Shown piece after piece: positions 9,601 through 16,977 of a DNA stretch of 22,209 bases. Position numbers and translations under genes: made by a program. The notes beneath the pieces were generated by a model. That model saw nothing but the letters and a program-made list of their open reading frames with translations, was not told the DNA's origin and made no database searches. How positions within the stretch are numbered: the stretch's first letter is position 1; each line of letters starts with the position of its first letter. The DNA is from a virus: positions 1-22,209 of the IMG/VR virus record IMGVR_UViG_3300020437_001482; one strand, given 5' to 3'.

Positions 9601-12600
9601 GATTCAAGTAATTTTAATGTTATTGGAGTAGGGACAGTTGGTATAGGATCTACATCTGATGATTCTAAATTAATAGTTTCACATACATCATCATCACCAT
9701 CAACACTTTATTACGGATTATCAAAAGGAGGATTTATAAGCACATCTGATACTGATGTTGTAAATTATTCTGAAATTACTTTCATCGATAGTATTTACAA
9801 TGGTGAATATGAAATATCTGGTGTCACTTCTGAAAGATTTAACTTTTCACCTAAACTTCCAGAGTTTCTTAATTATCAACCGTCAGACTGTGAAAAATTA
9901 GAGTATTCAACAAAATCTCGTAATACTCACGGTGGTATTAAAAACTTTAAGATTTTATCATCTGGATTTAATTATAAAAAATTACCAACATTTAAGTCAG
10001 TTAAATCTACTTTAGGTCAAAATGCGAATATTAATCTACAATCAAAACAAATTGCAAAAATAAAAGACGTTAGAATAATAGATTATGGTTATGAATATTC
10101 AGCAGATAAAACTTTAAGACCTGAAGCACTTATACCCTCAATTGTTAATATTGATAATCTTGATGTTGTTGAAACTGTTAATATAATAGACGGTGGTTCT
10201 GATTTAACAAGTGCACCAAACTTATTATTATTCAATCCTGAAACGAATGTTGTAGTAGATAATTCAACATTAAATCCAATATTCCAAAATCAGACAATTA
10301 GTAATGTAGAAGTAATTGCACCAATAAATGGATTAGATTCAACACAGCACCGTATTATTTCAATCAATAACTCAAATGGAGTTGGAATTAACTCAATCGA
10401 AACAAGTCCTTCAGGAATAGTAACATGTTTCTTAGAAACACCGTTTAATGGATTCCCTAATCCTCAACCATTTGCAGTTGGTGATGAAGTTTATGTTGAA
10501 GGTATCCAGAGAGTTGGTGAAAGTGGAATAGGAACTAGCGGTGTAGGAGTAAGCACTGCAATAACAGGTGATGGTTTTAATTCTGAAGATTATAATTATA
10601 GTTTCTTCCCCGTTGTTTCATATACACCAGGCACTACAGCAGAACTTGAGTTTAGTATAGCTGGTTTGACAACTAATCCTGGTATTGCAAAGACATTCCA
10701 ATCTGGTTTTGCATCAATTATTAATAAAAAAATATATCCAAATATTATTCCTGTCCAAACAAGAGGGCAGTTTGCAAGAAATGAGTCTGTTCTAATAAAT
10801 GGAGAAAAGAGCGATTTAATAGTAGTTGAAATCAGAGATGATTATATTAAATTAGATGGAGTTTCTAAATTCAGCATAGGTGATAGAATTACTGGATTAT
10901 TGTCAGGAGTATCAGCACAAATTACTAGCGTTGTTAAGAATATTGCTAAATTTAATATTGATTATGCAAATCGTCAGGAATATGGTTGGATAGATGGTAT
11001 TGGTAAATTAAATGACGATACGCAAGTAATAGCTGACAATGACTACTATCAGAATTTATCATACACAGTAAAGAGTCCAATAACTTGGGATAAATTCTCA
11101 AATCCATTAAATCGACTTGTTCATCCTGCAGGACTTAAGAATTTTGCAGATACTAGCATACAAACAAATGTTAAAGCTGGAATCGATACTTTATCTAATG
11201 AATCAATATCAACTCTTATTTTAGACTTTACTGAACAAACTAGAGTTGACGCTGTAAATAATTTTGATTTTGGTGATGATTATGATATTGTTAATCAAAA
11301 ATCGAAAAATATTTTACTAAGTAATAGGAAGTTAACTGATTTTACAAGATGTTTAACAAACAGAGTATTAATACATGATGATATTAGTTCTAAATTTTCA
11401 AGTGTAAGTTTTTCAGAGGACTCTTCAATTATTGATGAATTATTAACTGATTTTGCAACTTATTTAATACAAATTATTGATCCTGATACTTTTGATACTC
11501 AGATAAGTGAAGTTATTGTGATGAAAACTCAAACTGATAATTTCCTTATTGAAAAATCCACTGATTCTGCAGGAGTTGGTCTTAATAATCAAAATACTAA
11601 TTTAAAGTTAGGTGAAATAAAAACAGAAACAACAACAGCTGGAGATAATAATCTTATATTTGTGCCTGTTGATGCTTTTGACAAAGATCATGATATCAAG
11701 GTATTAAAAACTTTCTTTAACACTGATGTTCTTTCTACAGGTTCTAAAACAATAGGTAGTGTCAAATTAACTGGAGCTAATGTTGGTGTTGGAAGCACAA
11801 CAGTTGGATTTACAACAACTTCAGTTGCAGAATTTTCTAAGAATGATTTTAATGGACTATTTGCAAAAGTATTTGTACAAGATTCTATCACTAAAGAAAT
11901 AAATTATAACGAAGTATTGATTGATTTTGATGGTAGCACAACAGCTGAGTCTAATGTCTTTGTTGACTCAAATACAGGAGCGAATGGAAATGTTGTCGGA
12001 TTAGTAACAGCTAGATTTGAGAATGATTTGATTAAAATACAAGTTCAGAATGATAGAATTAATGATTTAGATGTAAAAGCTCACATAGTTGGTCTAGGCA
12101 CAACCACAGCAGGAAGTGGTGTACATCGTTTCTTGACACTTGATCAACCACCAGGATCTGAAAGAAGTGTGAGATTAGAATCAGAATATAATACAGGAAC
12201 TACAAGTCCTATCACTTATACATCTGTTAATAAAGATAATGATAGTACTATTAAATCAATAGTAAGAGTTTCATGTGGTGACACATCAGCTGTTCATCAA
12301 ATCGTCACTATTCGTGATGCTGATGATGTTATGACAGTTCAGTATCCATTCATTTCTATTGGGTCTACATCAGGTATTGGAACATTTGGTGGAGAAATTA
12401 ACGGTAGTAATATTGATTTAAAGTTCTATCCAGACTCAACTTTCTTATCTCTTGTTGAAGTTCAAGCATTTAATGAAATATTCTATACAGCTACTGATTT
12501 TGATAATACACCAAATGAATTAAATTATGGAAGTGTTCAGCAAGAGGTATTTGTTACAACCTTTGATGGAAGAAATGGAAATAGAGCAAATAAAACTAAA

Positions 12601-15600
12601 TTTGACTTAAAGTATCAGGGAGTTCCAATATACACTAAAACATTTAATCCAGACGGAGTAGGACTTGAAAAATCGACTGGTATATTTACAATTAATAATC
12701 ACTTCTTTAACACTAACGAGGAGATAACATACCAAGAATCCTCCACATTTGTTGGTGTTGCTGCTACACCAGTATCAATAGGTTCAACTATTAATTTTGC
12801 TGGTATTAATACTACTCTTCTTCCTACAACAGTATTTGTGAAGAATATAGACGAAAATAGATTCCAACTATTCCCAACTAGAGAAGATATAACATCAGGA
12901 ACAGCAATTACATTCACAGGTAGTGGATCTGGTAACGCTCACAAGTTAAGCATGACTCAAGCGTTGACAAAAACAATAATTGGTTTAGATGGAGTAACTC
13001 AACAACCCATATCATTTACATCAATAGCACATACTTTGAGTGGTAATATTGGAGCAGCTACTTCACAGTTTGCATTGAGTGGCATAGGTTCGATATTTAC
13101 AACAGACGTGTTGAAGATTGATGATGAATACATGAAGATTGAACAAGTAGGATTTACAAGCACAGCTGATGGTTCTGGATTAATTGATAATACATTAAAT
13201 GTATCTCTTGGAATTTCTACCATTCCTTCAGTTAGAGTTGAGAGAGGAGTGCTTGGTATACCAGCAGCATCACACTCAAACGGTGCGACAGTAAGAGTTC
13301 ACAGAGGATCATTTAATATTGTTGATAGTTCAGCGTACTTTATAGAACCTCCAAAAGGTAATACTAGAGAAAGAAAAACACCAACAGAGTTACCTTTCGT
13401 AAAAGCAGACTTTAGTGGTAGAACTTTCTTGAGACAAGATTACACAACCAATATGATATTTGATGATATATCAGATAACTTTACAGGTATTGGTAAAACA
13501 TATTCTCTTACAGTTGGTGGTGCAAATACATCTGCAGGTATTCAGGTAGGAAATGGTGTATTGTTTATCAACGGAGTTTTCCAAACACCATTTACAAGTA
13601 ATAATGCAGGACACAATTATAAAATTACTGCTGATACTGTAGCAGGTTTATCTACAGTTAATTTCACTGGTATTACATCTGAAAATGGTCAACTTATAGT
13701 TTCAGAATCAGATATCAATCAAAACCAAGTTCCAAGAGGTGGTCTAATAGTATCATTAGGTTCTACACCAGGTTTAGGATATGCTCCTTTAGTAGGTGCA
13801 AGAGTTCATCCATTTACAAACTCAAGTGGAGCAATCACAAGTCTTGCTGGCATAGGCACAACATCAGGAGTGAATATTGGTATTGAAACTGCTGTTTATG
13901 ATAACGTAAGTGGTATTATTACAGTTACAACAGAAAAAGTTCACGGATTCTCACTTGGAAGACCTAATTCTGTTCATCTAAAAGATTTAGAATTTGTATG
14001 TCCTAAGACAGTTGTTGGACAACCTACTAATGCAACCTATGATGGTGTAACTGGTATATCGACAATCACAATCGCAAATCATGGATTAGTGAATGGTGAT
14101 GCTGTTATTCTTGATACAGGTTCAATATGTTTTAGATGTAGTAAAGATAGTTTTGCAACAGTTCATTGTTATCCTCGTGCTACTGACCCTGCAGCGGGAC
14201 AATACTTAACAGTTAGTAACGTAACTACAAATACTTTCCGAGTCAATGTGGGTGCTTCCAATCCAGGTGATGTTTACGTTCACCAATTTGAATCAGCGAC
14301 TGCGACTGCAGTTAAAACAATTGGTGGTGGTGGATACGTTGGTGTTACTACAACAATCTTCCAAGATCATGAAAGACCTCTATTTGTTGTCGGTATTGTT
14401 TCTGAGAGAACATTTGAGGTAAAAGCAGGAACAAGTACAATTCCTCACACTTATCAGGGTGGTGGTAATGCTATTGAGTTCTTTGATGATTTGACATTTG
14501 GTTCAGGTTATCGTGGCACAACAGTTGCAATCGGTGTCACTGATATTAATTTCTTACATGAATTTGTAAGTTCAAGCACAAACTCAATTGCAGTTCAAGG
14601 TGGCTCCGCTGGTCCATTTACTCCTACAGACGCAATATATGAGTCACATACAGGTCAACTAACTCTTATAATTCCTGGTCATGGATTAACCACAAGTAAT
14701 AAAGTTAGAATTGCAACTAATTCTCTTTTATTCAAGTGTAGTAAAGATGGTAACTTTAGTAATCATCCTTATCCTCGTGCTACTGACCCTGCAGCAGGTG
14801 TATTCCTAAGTATTACTGCTGTGACTACAGACTCCATTACAGTCAATGTAGGTGCTGGTGGTGGCGGTGGAACAGGAGCAAATATTACCGCTACAGTTGG
14901 TGTTGGCGGAACTTTAATTTTCAATATCGCTGCTGCTGGTAGTGGGTATATTAATCCTCAAATTGATATTCCTGAACCATCATATGAAAATCTTGAAGTA
15001 GTAGGTATATCAAGAATAGGTATTGGTACTACAACAGATACTGGATCAAACCTACTACTCAACGTATCTGTTAGTGGCACATCAACAGTAACTGGTATAG
15101 GATCAACCTATTTTGAGATTAATAAATTTGAAATAGCTAGAAGTGGACATTCATTTAAGAAGGGTGATAAATTTAAACCTGTTGGATTAGTTACTGCTTT
15201 AGGTTTATCACAACCTATTCAAGAATTTGAGTTAGAAGTATTAGAAGTATTCAATGACAAATTCTCTGCATGGCAATTTGGTGAATTAGATTATATTGAT
15301 AGTATCAAAATACTTCAGGATGGCGAAAGAAGAAGATTCCCATTATTCTTTAATGGAGAATTATTAAGTTTCGAGAAAGATTTGACTGATACACAATCTC
15401 AATTAATTGATTTAAATGCAGTATTATTAATCTTTGTTAATGGTGTATTACAGAAACCTAACGTATCATATCAGTTTGAGGGTGGTTCTACATTTACATT
15501 CCTTGAGGCTCCTCGTGGTGAATCACAACCTGGATTAAATGATAATGATGATGTAGACATATTCTTCTATAAAGGCACTCAAGGTGTAGATACAATTGTT

Positions 15601-16938
15601 GAAGATATTCAACCAACTGTAAAAATAGGTGATACTCTTAAGATTGAAAAAAATTCTATTGTTGCAGGTATGCCTATTGTTCATACAAATCGTGAAAAGG
15701 AACAAACTAGAGCAAGAGTTGTTAAAGACATATTAAATACTGATTTGGTTGAAACTGATATCTATTCTGGAATTGGTATTGTAACCACTGGTGGTGCTTT
15801 AAGACCAATAACATGGACAAAACAAAAGCGTGACTTAAGAATTAATGGAGCATTGATTGATAAATCAAGGTCAATTTTAGAACCACAAGTATATGCAACA
15901 TCAAAAATTATAGGTGATTTATCTACTACTGATGGTAAAGGTGGTCCTAGTGATGGTATTTTTGTAGACAATGCAGAATCATTCTTTAAGGAAAATAATT
16001 ATTCTGGAATTACTGTAACAGAGGTAGATGCTCTAATCACATCAGGAGAATTTAATGTTGGTGCTGCTGCAACTGCAACCGTATCTGCTGCTGGAACAAT
16101 ATCATCACTAACAATTACAGAACCAGGTAGTGGTTATTCGGGCACAGTGGAAGTTAAATTAAGTGCTCCTTCTGAAATTGGTGTAGGAATAGGGACAACT
16201 GCCACAGCAACTGTCACTGTAAGTAATGGTGTGATTGGAAGTCCTTTAATAGTAAATCCAGGTTTAGGTTATACACATTCTAATCCACCTGGCGTAATTA
16301 TTGAGGAACCTGAATTTAAAACTGAGAAAATTACAAGAATATCAAACGCACAAGGTTACACTGGTATTATCACTGGAATATCACAAGTAAACAGAGGTGG
16401 TGTTGCTGGTGGAGCACTTAAATTCTTCTTCCATGCTGTTGAAGAAAATGCAGACGGTGATTTAATAAATGCAACTGCATCTGAATTACTTGCTGGTTAT
16501 CCAATCCTCGTAAAAGACACAAAAGTTGGTAACGGTGTAACATCAGTAAATCCTGGCAACTCTAACGTAGTAAGTATAGGAACTACATTTGTTGATAATA
16601 TTTACATTGTTAATTCTATAACAACTGATGGAGCAAAGGGAATTTGCACCTGTCATGTTCACAGTAATAGTGTTTCATCTATTGCAGGAATAGTGACAAC
16701 TGGTTCATTTACCAGTGTCAATGCACTTGGTCAGGCAAATATATTAGGAACTATCAGTTGGGGTGTTCTATATGGTGCTAATCTTGTTCGCTCATCAAGT
16801 CCAATCTCAATAGGAGTTACAGGACTAACAGTTAATACTGGTTTGACTACTTTCCCAACTATTCAACGTAAAAGTTACGATAAAATAGGTGAGAGGGGTC
16901 ATCGATCATCTGGTTCATATAGGGCTGAATTAGCATGA
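3682..16938 (+). CDS. giant gp7-position baseplate structural protein (4418 aa)
   Basis: One frame runs unbroken for 4418 codons in the place where T4 has gene 7, between gp6 and gp8. Residues about 195-315 resemble the C-terminal part of T4 gp7: FYQSKGIQESISILFKVLYG (205-224) against T4 FYSTKGIEASYKFLFKVLYN, and LIGQTIF (264-270) against LVGQTIY. Residues 2454-2488, with DYYQNLSYTVKS and W-x(8)-RLVHPAG, resemble the next T4 gp7 block (RFVHPVG). About 2,100 residues lie between these segments and about 1,900 follow. The roughly 700-residue N-terminal part of T4 gp7 has no visible counterpart. The added sequence is modular: many G-x-GY repeats, HGF/HGL repeats, four 'IGxExIxY...RG' modules, a YHYH-type domain (about 1267-1382), a pair of Cys/PRATDPAAG repeats 200 residues apart (near 3467 and 3667) and NGVLQ modules (about 3295 and 3914). 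It ends TFPTIQRKSYDKIGERG, a tail I recall from other marine phage structural proteins. There is no signal peptide or membrane segment. Likely role: wedge body plus outer baseplate or adhesive decoration. The gp7 link is inferred from remembered T4 sequence. Confidence 0.88.
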   Translation: MSQIDRRIKVNTIIENQLPEFILSDFPNAVEFFKQYYISQEFQGGPSDLIGNFDQYLKVDNLVPEVIVGTTVITSDVNTSDTTISVTSTKGFPDEYGLLKIGNEIITYTEITPTSFIGCVRGFSGITGYNVGISSSLLDVNKETLTFEDTNAQEHVSGSTVTNLSVLFLQEFYRKIKKTFLPGLEDTTLASNLDVGNFVKFARSFYQSKGIQESISILFKVLYGVTSTVVDLEGRLIKPSDAEFIRREVIVAELITPNGTPKNLIGQTIFKSNDLNTNGSVSEVEVFTRKNKTYYKISLFVGFSDRDLIKGIFTVTPNTKSLNEVSIGGSIINVDSTVGFGATGTLISGNNIINYTSKSINQFFGCTGVERIINTADNIRKNESIFGYENGELSKRIDLRVTGVISELEIIDELNLAREGENVYVKNIGEKILNDGLTYKEKFANVWKYNTSSRFRVEIVGSTISLKTDIDKASLKIGDKFQVLRRNEQTVEDEFIVATIDTQLNQITTTGLSFAPNPNEDYDIRRVMEKATSSGVNIKEGNEQLFTDVLNVYTDNSIDGYVASNSLPSYDITSHLTQESAVGIANTTIDFGLDTQNPLNNLYYFINFNTNRNIKFLQGDAVIYNVVKDPFTVTTTPAEAAPGLVDGQLYYVDPQPEPAGADITRIALHFSRAQIGTASTIQIGVGASAFDQHRFTLQRHANKQLSSNQILRKFPLSQNLFVSTSDEQTINEVGILKDGVEIISPVSPDTIFYGPLQDLLVSNGGEGYDVFNPPVIEIEAGLGKTALAEPILSGEVEAILVDPQDFDIESVTSISLTGGNGSGCLLEPSLGDRFREIKFDSRDLFFGGGIDKTNETITFTEAHNLENGQIVYYRNNGNTSLGIGAAYDANNIITGTLSDGDPYFVKIVNPTTVQIFNNKSDALSGINTVGLSTDTAAAGIHLFRTESKNTIFGINVIDSGSGYQYRKLRVNPSGISTSYNTINYANHGFAHGDIINYSPTIGAGTTTPVSIQGLTTTSSYYVMKIDDDTFKLADAGIGATDTSNFDRGKVVSFGSTGTGYQTFTYPEIKVNIEVSYGSTVTGTFNFTPIISGTITGTYLYEQGTDYGSTVINHVNKPSVNIRTGTGAELRPVIANGKVEDVIVVNQGSNYVSQPLIKVNSLDGLGSGAVVRSVIENGKITDAVVINSGIGYSTLTTEAVVEARGKNAKFEPVLRSLTLNDENRFGSQHLVGRDDKVTFGILGYSQELATEFESESFTEKGNGEFNEVIGHSPIIGWAYDGNPIYGPFGYTKSDDINSGFSTMRSSYKKDISKVENRPSGFDAGFFNNDYIFDNSGDLDIHNGRFCKTPEFPNGIYAYFATTEINSNGFLTGSYPYFIGSTYRLPIIKENLELTHAFDFNNSNLSRNTFPYNLGEEDAEYDFIIESNEEIRQSTEILSVSKGGVEDIQILNAGTGYKVGDVTDFDNTDTNGSGFSAEVSEILGIGISNITTTLERFENVVFTWNSSKEIQGSCLPFFELNPNDSLSVSGLSTTIRNLTDTFVVGVKTDTISIGKSMNSVSANNSVIEDIFVNQIPNTVSVGGSLRVGDEFVKILSVYNSQKVIRVQRNIGATAGVAHTFGSNVDVLNNRFTIPVSTKQFTSRLNDVVYFNAPQSVGVGTSGGATDITYYVGETEKQISISNRQIYLPNHPFTTGQKVTLNVPPVANKQIDVATVDDPSVTAGNFSIPYSGNTIDLFVIKKSENFIGLSTVGIGSDSDGLFFRSNASNVAGINTHLYYFTSTFDQVTGDVDKVTSTVLTNVSAADTTTHGLEEGDIVAINVVPSLEVGIGTTAPVTVKYNHQFDKLLINPISFTSSDVEANRIDIANHGFKTGDKVFHDGGNGTGIATGLYFVNRVNDRYFQLAETLKDLSVDPVRVISINPNTGGNQTIAPVNPRITVVKNSKLAFGLTDTSLVDFDFKIYYDKNLTNEYSSSQDSSNFNVIGVGTVGIGSTSDDSKLIVSHTSSSPSTLYYGLSKGGFISTSDTDVVNYSEITFIDSIYNGEYEISGVTSERFNFSPKLPEFLNYQPSDCEKLEYSTKSRNTHGGIKNFKILSSGFNYKKLPTFKSVKSTLGQNANINLQSKQIAKIKDVRIIDYGYEYSADKTLRPEALIPSIVNIDNLDVVETVNIIDGGSDLTSAPNLLLFNPETNVVVDNSTLNPIFQNQTISNVEVIAPINGLDSTQHRIISINNSNGVGINSIETSPSGIVTCFLETPFNGFPNPQPFAVGDEVYVEGIQRVGESGIGTSGVGVSTAITGDGFNSEDYNYSFFPVVSYTPGTTAELEFSIAGLTTNPGIAKTFQSGFASIINKKIYPNIIPVQTRGQFARNESVLINGEKSDLIVVEIRDDYIKLDGVSKFSIGDRITGLLSGVSAQITSVVKNIAKFNIDYANRQEYGWIDGIGKLNDDTQVIADNDYYQNLSYTVKSPITWDKFSNPLNRLVHPAGLKNFADTSIQTNVKAGIDTLSNESISTLILDFTEQTRVDAVNNFDFGDDYDIVNQKSKNILLSNRKLTDFTRCLTNRVLIHDDISSKFSSVSFSEDSSIIDELLTDFATYLIQIIDPDTFDTQISEVIVMKTQTDNFLIEKSTDSAGVGLNNQNTNLKLGEIKTETTTAGDNNLIFVPVDAFDKDHDIKVLKTFFNTDVLSTGSKTIGSVKLTGANVGVGSTTVGFTTTSVAEFSKNDFNGLFAKVFVQDSITKEINYNEVLIDFDGSTTAESNVFVDSNTGANGNVVGLVTARFENDLIKIQVQNDRINDLDVKAHIVGLGTTTAGSGVHRFLTLDQPPGSERSVRLESEYNTGTTSPITYTSVNKDNDSTIKSIVRVSCGDTSAVHQIVTIRDADDVMTVQYPFISIGSTSGIGTFGGEINGSNIDLKFYPDSTFLSLVEVQAFNEIFYTATDFDNTPNELNYGSVQQEVFVTTFDGRNGNRANKTKFDLKYQGVPIYTKTFNPDGVGLEKSTGIFTINNHFFNTNEEITYQESSTFVGVAATPVSIGSTINFAGINTTLLPTTVFVKNIDENRFQLFPTREDITSGTAITFTGSGSGNAHKLSMTQALTKTIIGLDGVTQQPISFTSIAHTLSGNIGAATSQFALSGIGSIFTTDVLKIDDEYMKIEQVGFTSTADGSGLIDNTLNVSLGISTIPSVRVERGVLGIPAASHSNGATVRVHRGSFNIVDSSAYFIEPPKGNTRERKTPTELPFVKADFSGRTFLRQDYTTNMIFDDISDNFTGIGKTYSLTVGGANTSAGIQVGNGVLFINGVFQTPFTSNNAGHNYKITADTVAGLSTVNFTGITSENGQLIVSESDINQNQVPRGGLIVSLGSTPGLGYAPLVGARVHPFTNSSGAITSLAGIGTTSGVNIGIETAVYDNVSGIITVTTEKVHGFSLGRPNSVHLKDLEFVCPKTVVGQPTNATYDGVTGISTITIANHGLVNGDAVILDTGSICFRCSKDSFATVHCYPRATDPAAGQYLTVSNVTTNTFRVNVGASNPGDVYVHQFESATATAVKTIGGGGYVGVTTTIFQDHERPLFVVGIVSERTFEVKAGTSTIPHTYQGGGNAIEFFDDLTFGSGYRGTTVAIGVTDINFLHEFVSSSTNSIAVQGGSAGPFTPTDAIYESHTGQLTLIIPGHGLTTSNKVRIATNSLLFKCSKDGNFSNHPYPRATDPAAGVFLSITAVTTDSITVNVGAGGGGGTGANITATVGVGGTLIFNIAAAGSGYINPQIDIPEPSYENLEVVGISRIGIGTTTDTGSNLLLNVSVSGTSTVTGIGSTYFEINKFEIARSGHSFKKGDKFKPVGLVTALGLSQPIQEFELEVLEVFNDKFSAWQFGELDYIDSIKILQDGERRRFPLFFNGELLSFEKDLTDTQSQLIDLNAVLLIFVNGVLQKPNVSYQFEGGSTFTFLEAPRGESQPGLNDNDDVDIFFYKGTQGVDTIVEDIQPTVKIGDTLKIEKNSIVAGMPIVHTNREKEQTRARVVKDILNTDLVETDIYSGIGIVTTGGALRPITWTKQKRDLRINGALIDKSRSILEPQVYATSKIIGDLSTTDGKGGPSDGIFVDNAESFFKENNYSGITVTEVDALITSGEFNVGAAATATVSAAGTISSLTITEPGSGYSGTVEVKLSAPSEIGVGIGTTATATVTVSNGVIGSPLIVNPGLGYTHSNPPGVIIEEPEFKTEKITRISNAQGYTGIITGISQVNRGGVAGGALKFFFHAVEENADGDLINATASELLAGYPILVKDTKVGNGVTSVNPGNSNVVSIGTTFVDNIYIVNSITTDGAKGICTCHVHSNSVSSIAGIVTTGSFTSVNALGQANILGTISWGVLYGANLVRSSSPISIGVTGLTVNTGLTTFPTIQRKSYDKIGERGHRSSGSYRAELA
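7474..7830 (+). other. YHYH-family domain inside the giant protein
   Basis: Residues about 1267-1382 carry the YHYH domain landmarks in order: HSPIIGWAYDGNPIYGPFGY (1270-1289), DIHNGRFCKTPEFPNG (1338-1353), IYAYFATT (1354-1361) and YPYFIGS (1373-1379). The family is named for a YHYH motif, which here reads YAYF, so both histidines (positions 1356 and 1358) are gone. The domain occurs in some bacterial secreted proteins and, as I recall, in marine phage structural proteins. Its function in phages is not known to me. Confidence 0.85.
14026..14270 (+). repeat. Cys/PRATDPAAG module, copy 1
   Basis: About 80 residues starting near PTNATYDGVTG run through ITIANHGLVNGDAV and FRCSKDSFATVHCYPRATDP to VTTNTFRVNVGA. 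Copy 2 lies exactly 600 nt downstream in the same frame, and the spacing holds at both the HGL and the PRATDPAAG landmarks, so the pair aligns without gaps. A 27-nt stretch (14169-14195) is identical to 14769-14795. This copy has cysteines in SICFRC and HCYPR. Confidence 0.85.
14626..14870 (+). repeat. Cys/PRATDPAAG module, copy 2
   Basis: This is the second copy of the module, starting near PTDAIYESHTG. It runs through LIIPGHGLTTSNKV and FKCSKDGNFSNHPYPRATDP to VTTDSITVNVGAGGGGG. It keeps the CSKD cysteine but lacks the first cysteine of SICFRC and has HPYPR where copy 1 has HCYPR. It ends in a glycine-rich stretch and then a G-x-GY repeat (AAAGSGY). The 27-nt identity with copy 1 covers the codons for PRATDPAA. 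Confidence 0.85.
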
Positions 16939-16950
16939 TGAGCAAACCAC

Positions 16951-16958
16951 TATAAATA
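16951..16958 (+). promoter_or_regulatory. T4-type late promoter upstream of gp8
   Basis: A second exact TATAAATA octamer (CTATAAATAAAG context) lies in the 39-nt gap between the giant gene and gp8. It ends 19 nt before the gp8 ATG. This is nearly the same geometry as the promoter before gp25 (18 nt). It would give gp8 and the DUF4815-type gene a transcript independent of the 13-kb gene upstream. I see no terminator hairpin in the gap, so read-through is also possible. Confidence 0.82.
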
Positions 16959-16977
16959 AAGAAAAAGTTTAGATACA

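Noticed and set aside
16939-16977. Terminator between the giant gene and gp8
   Set aside because: No inverted repeat followed by a T-run is visible. The gap holds only the promoter octamer and leader.
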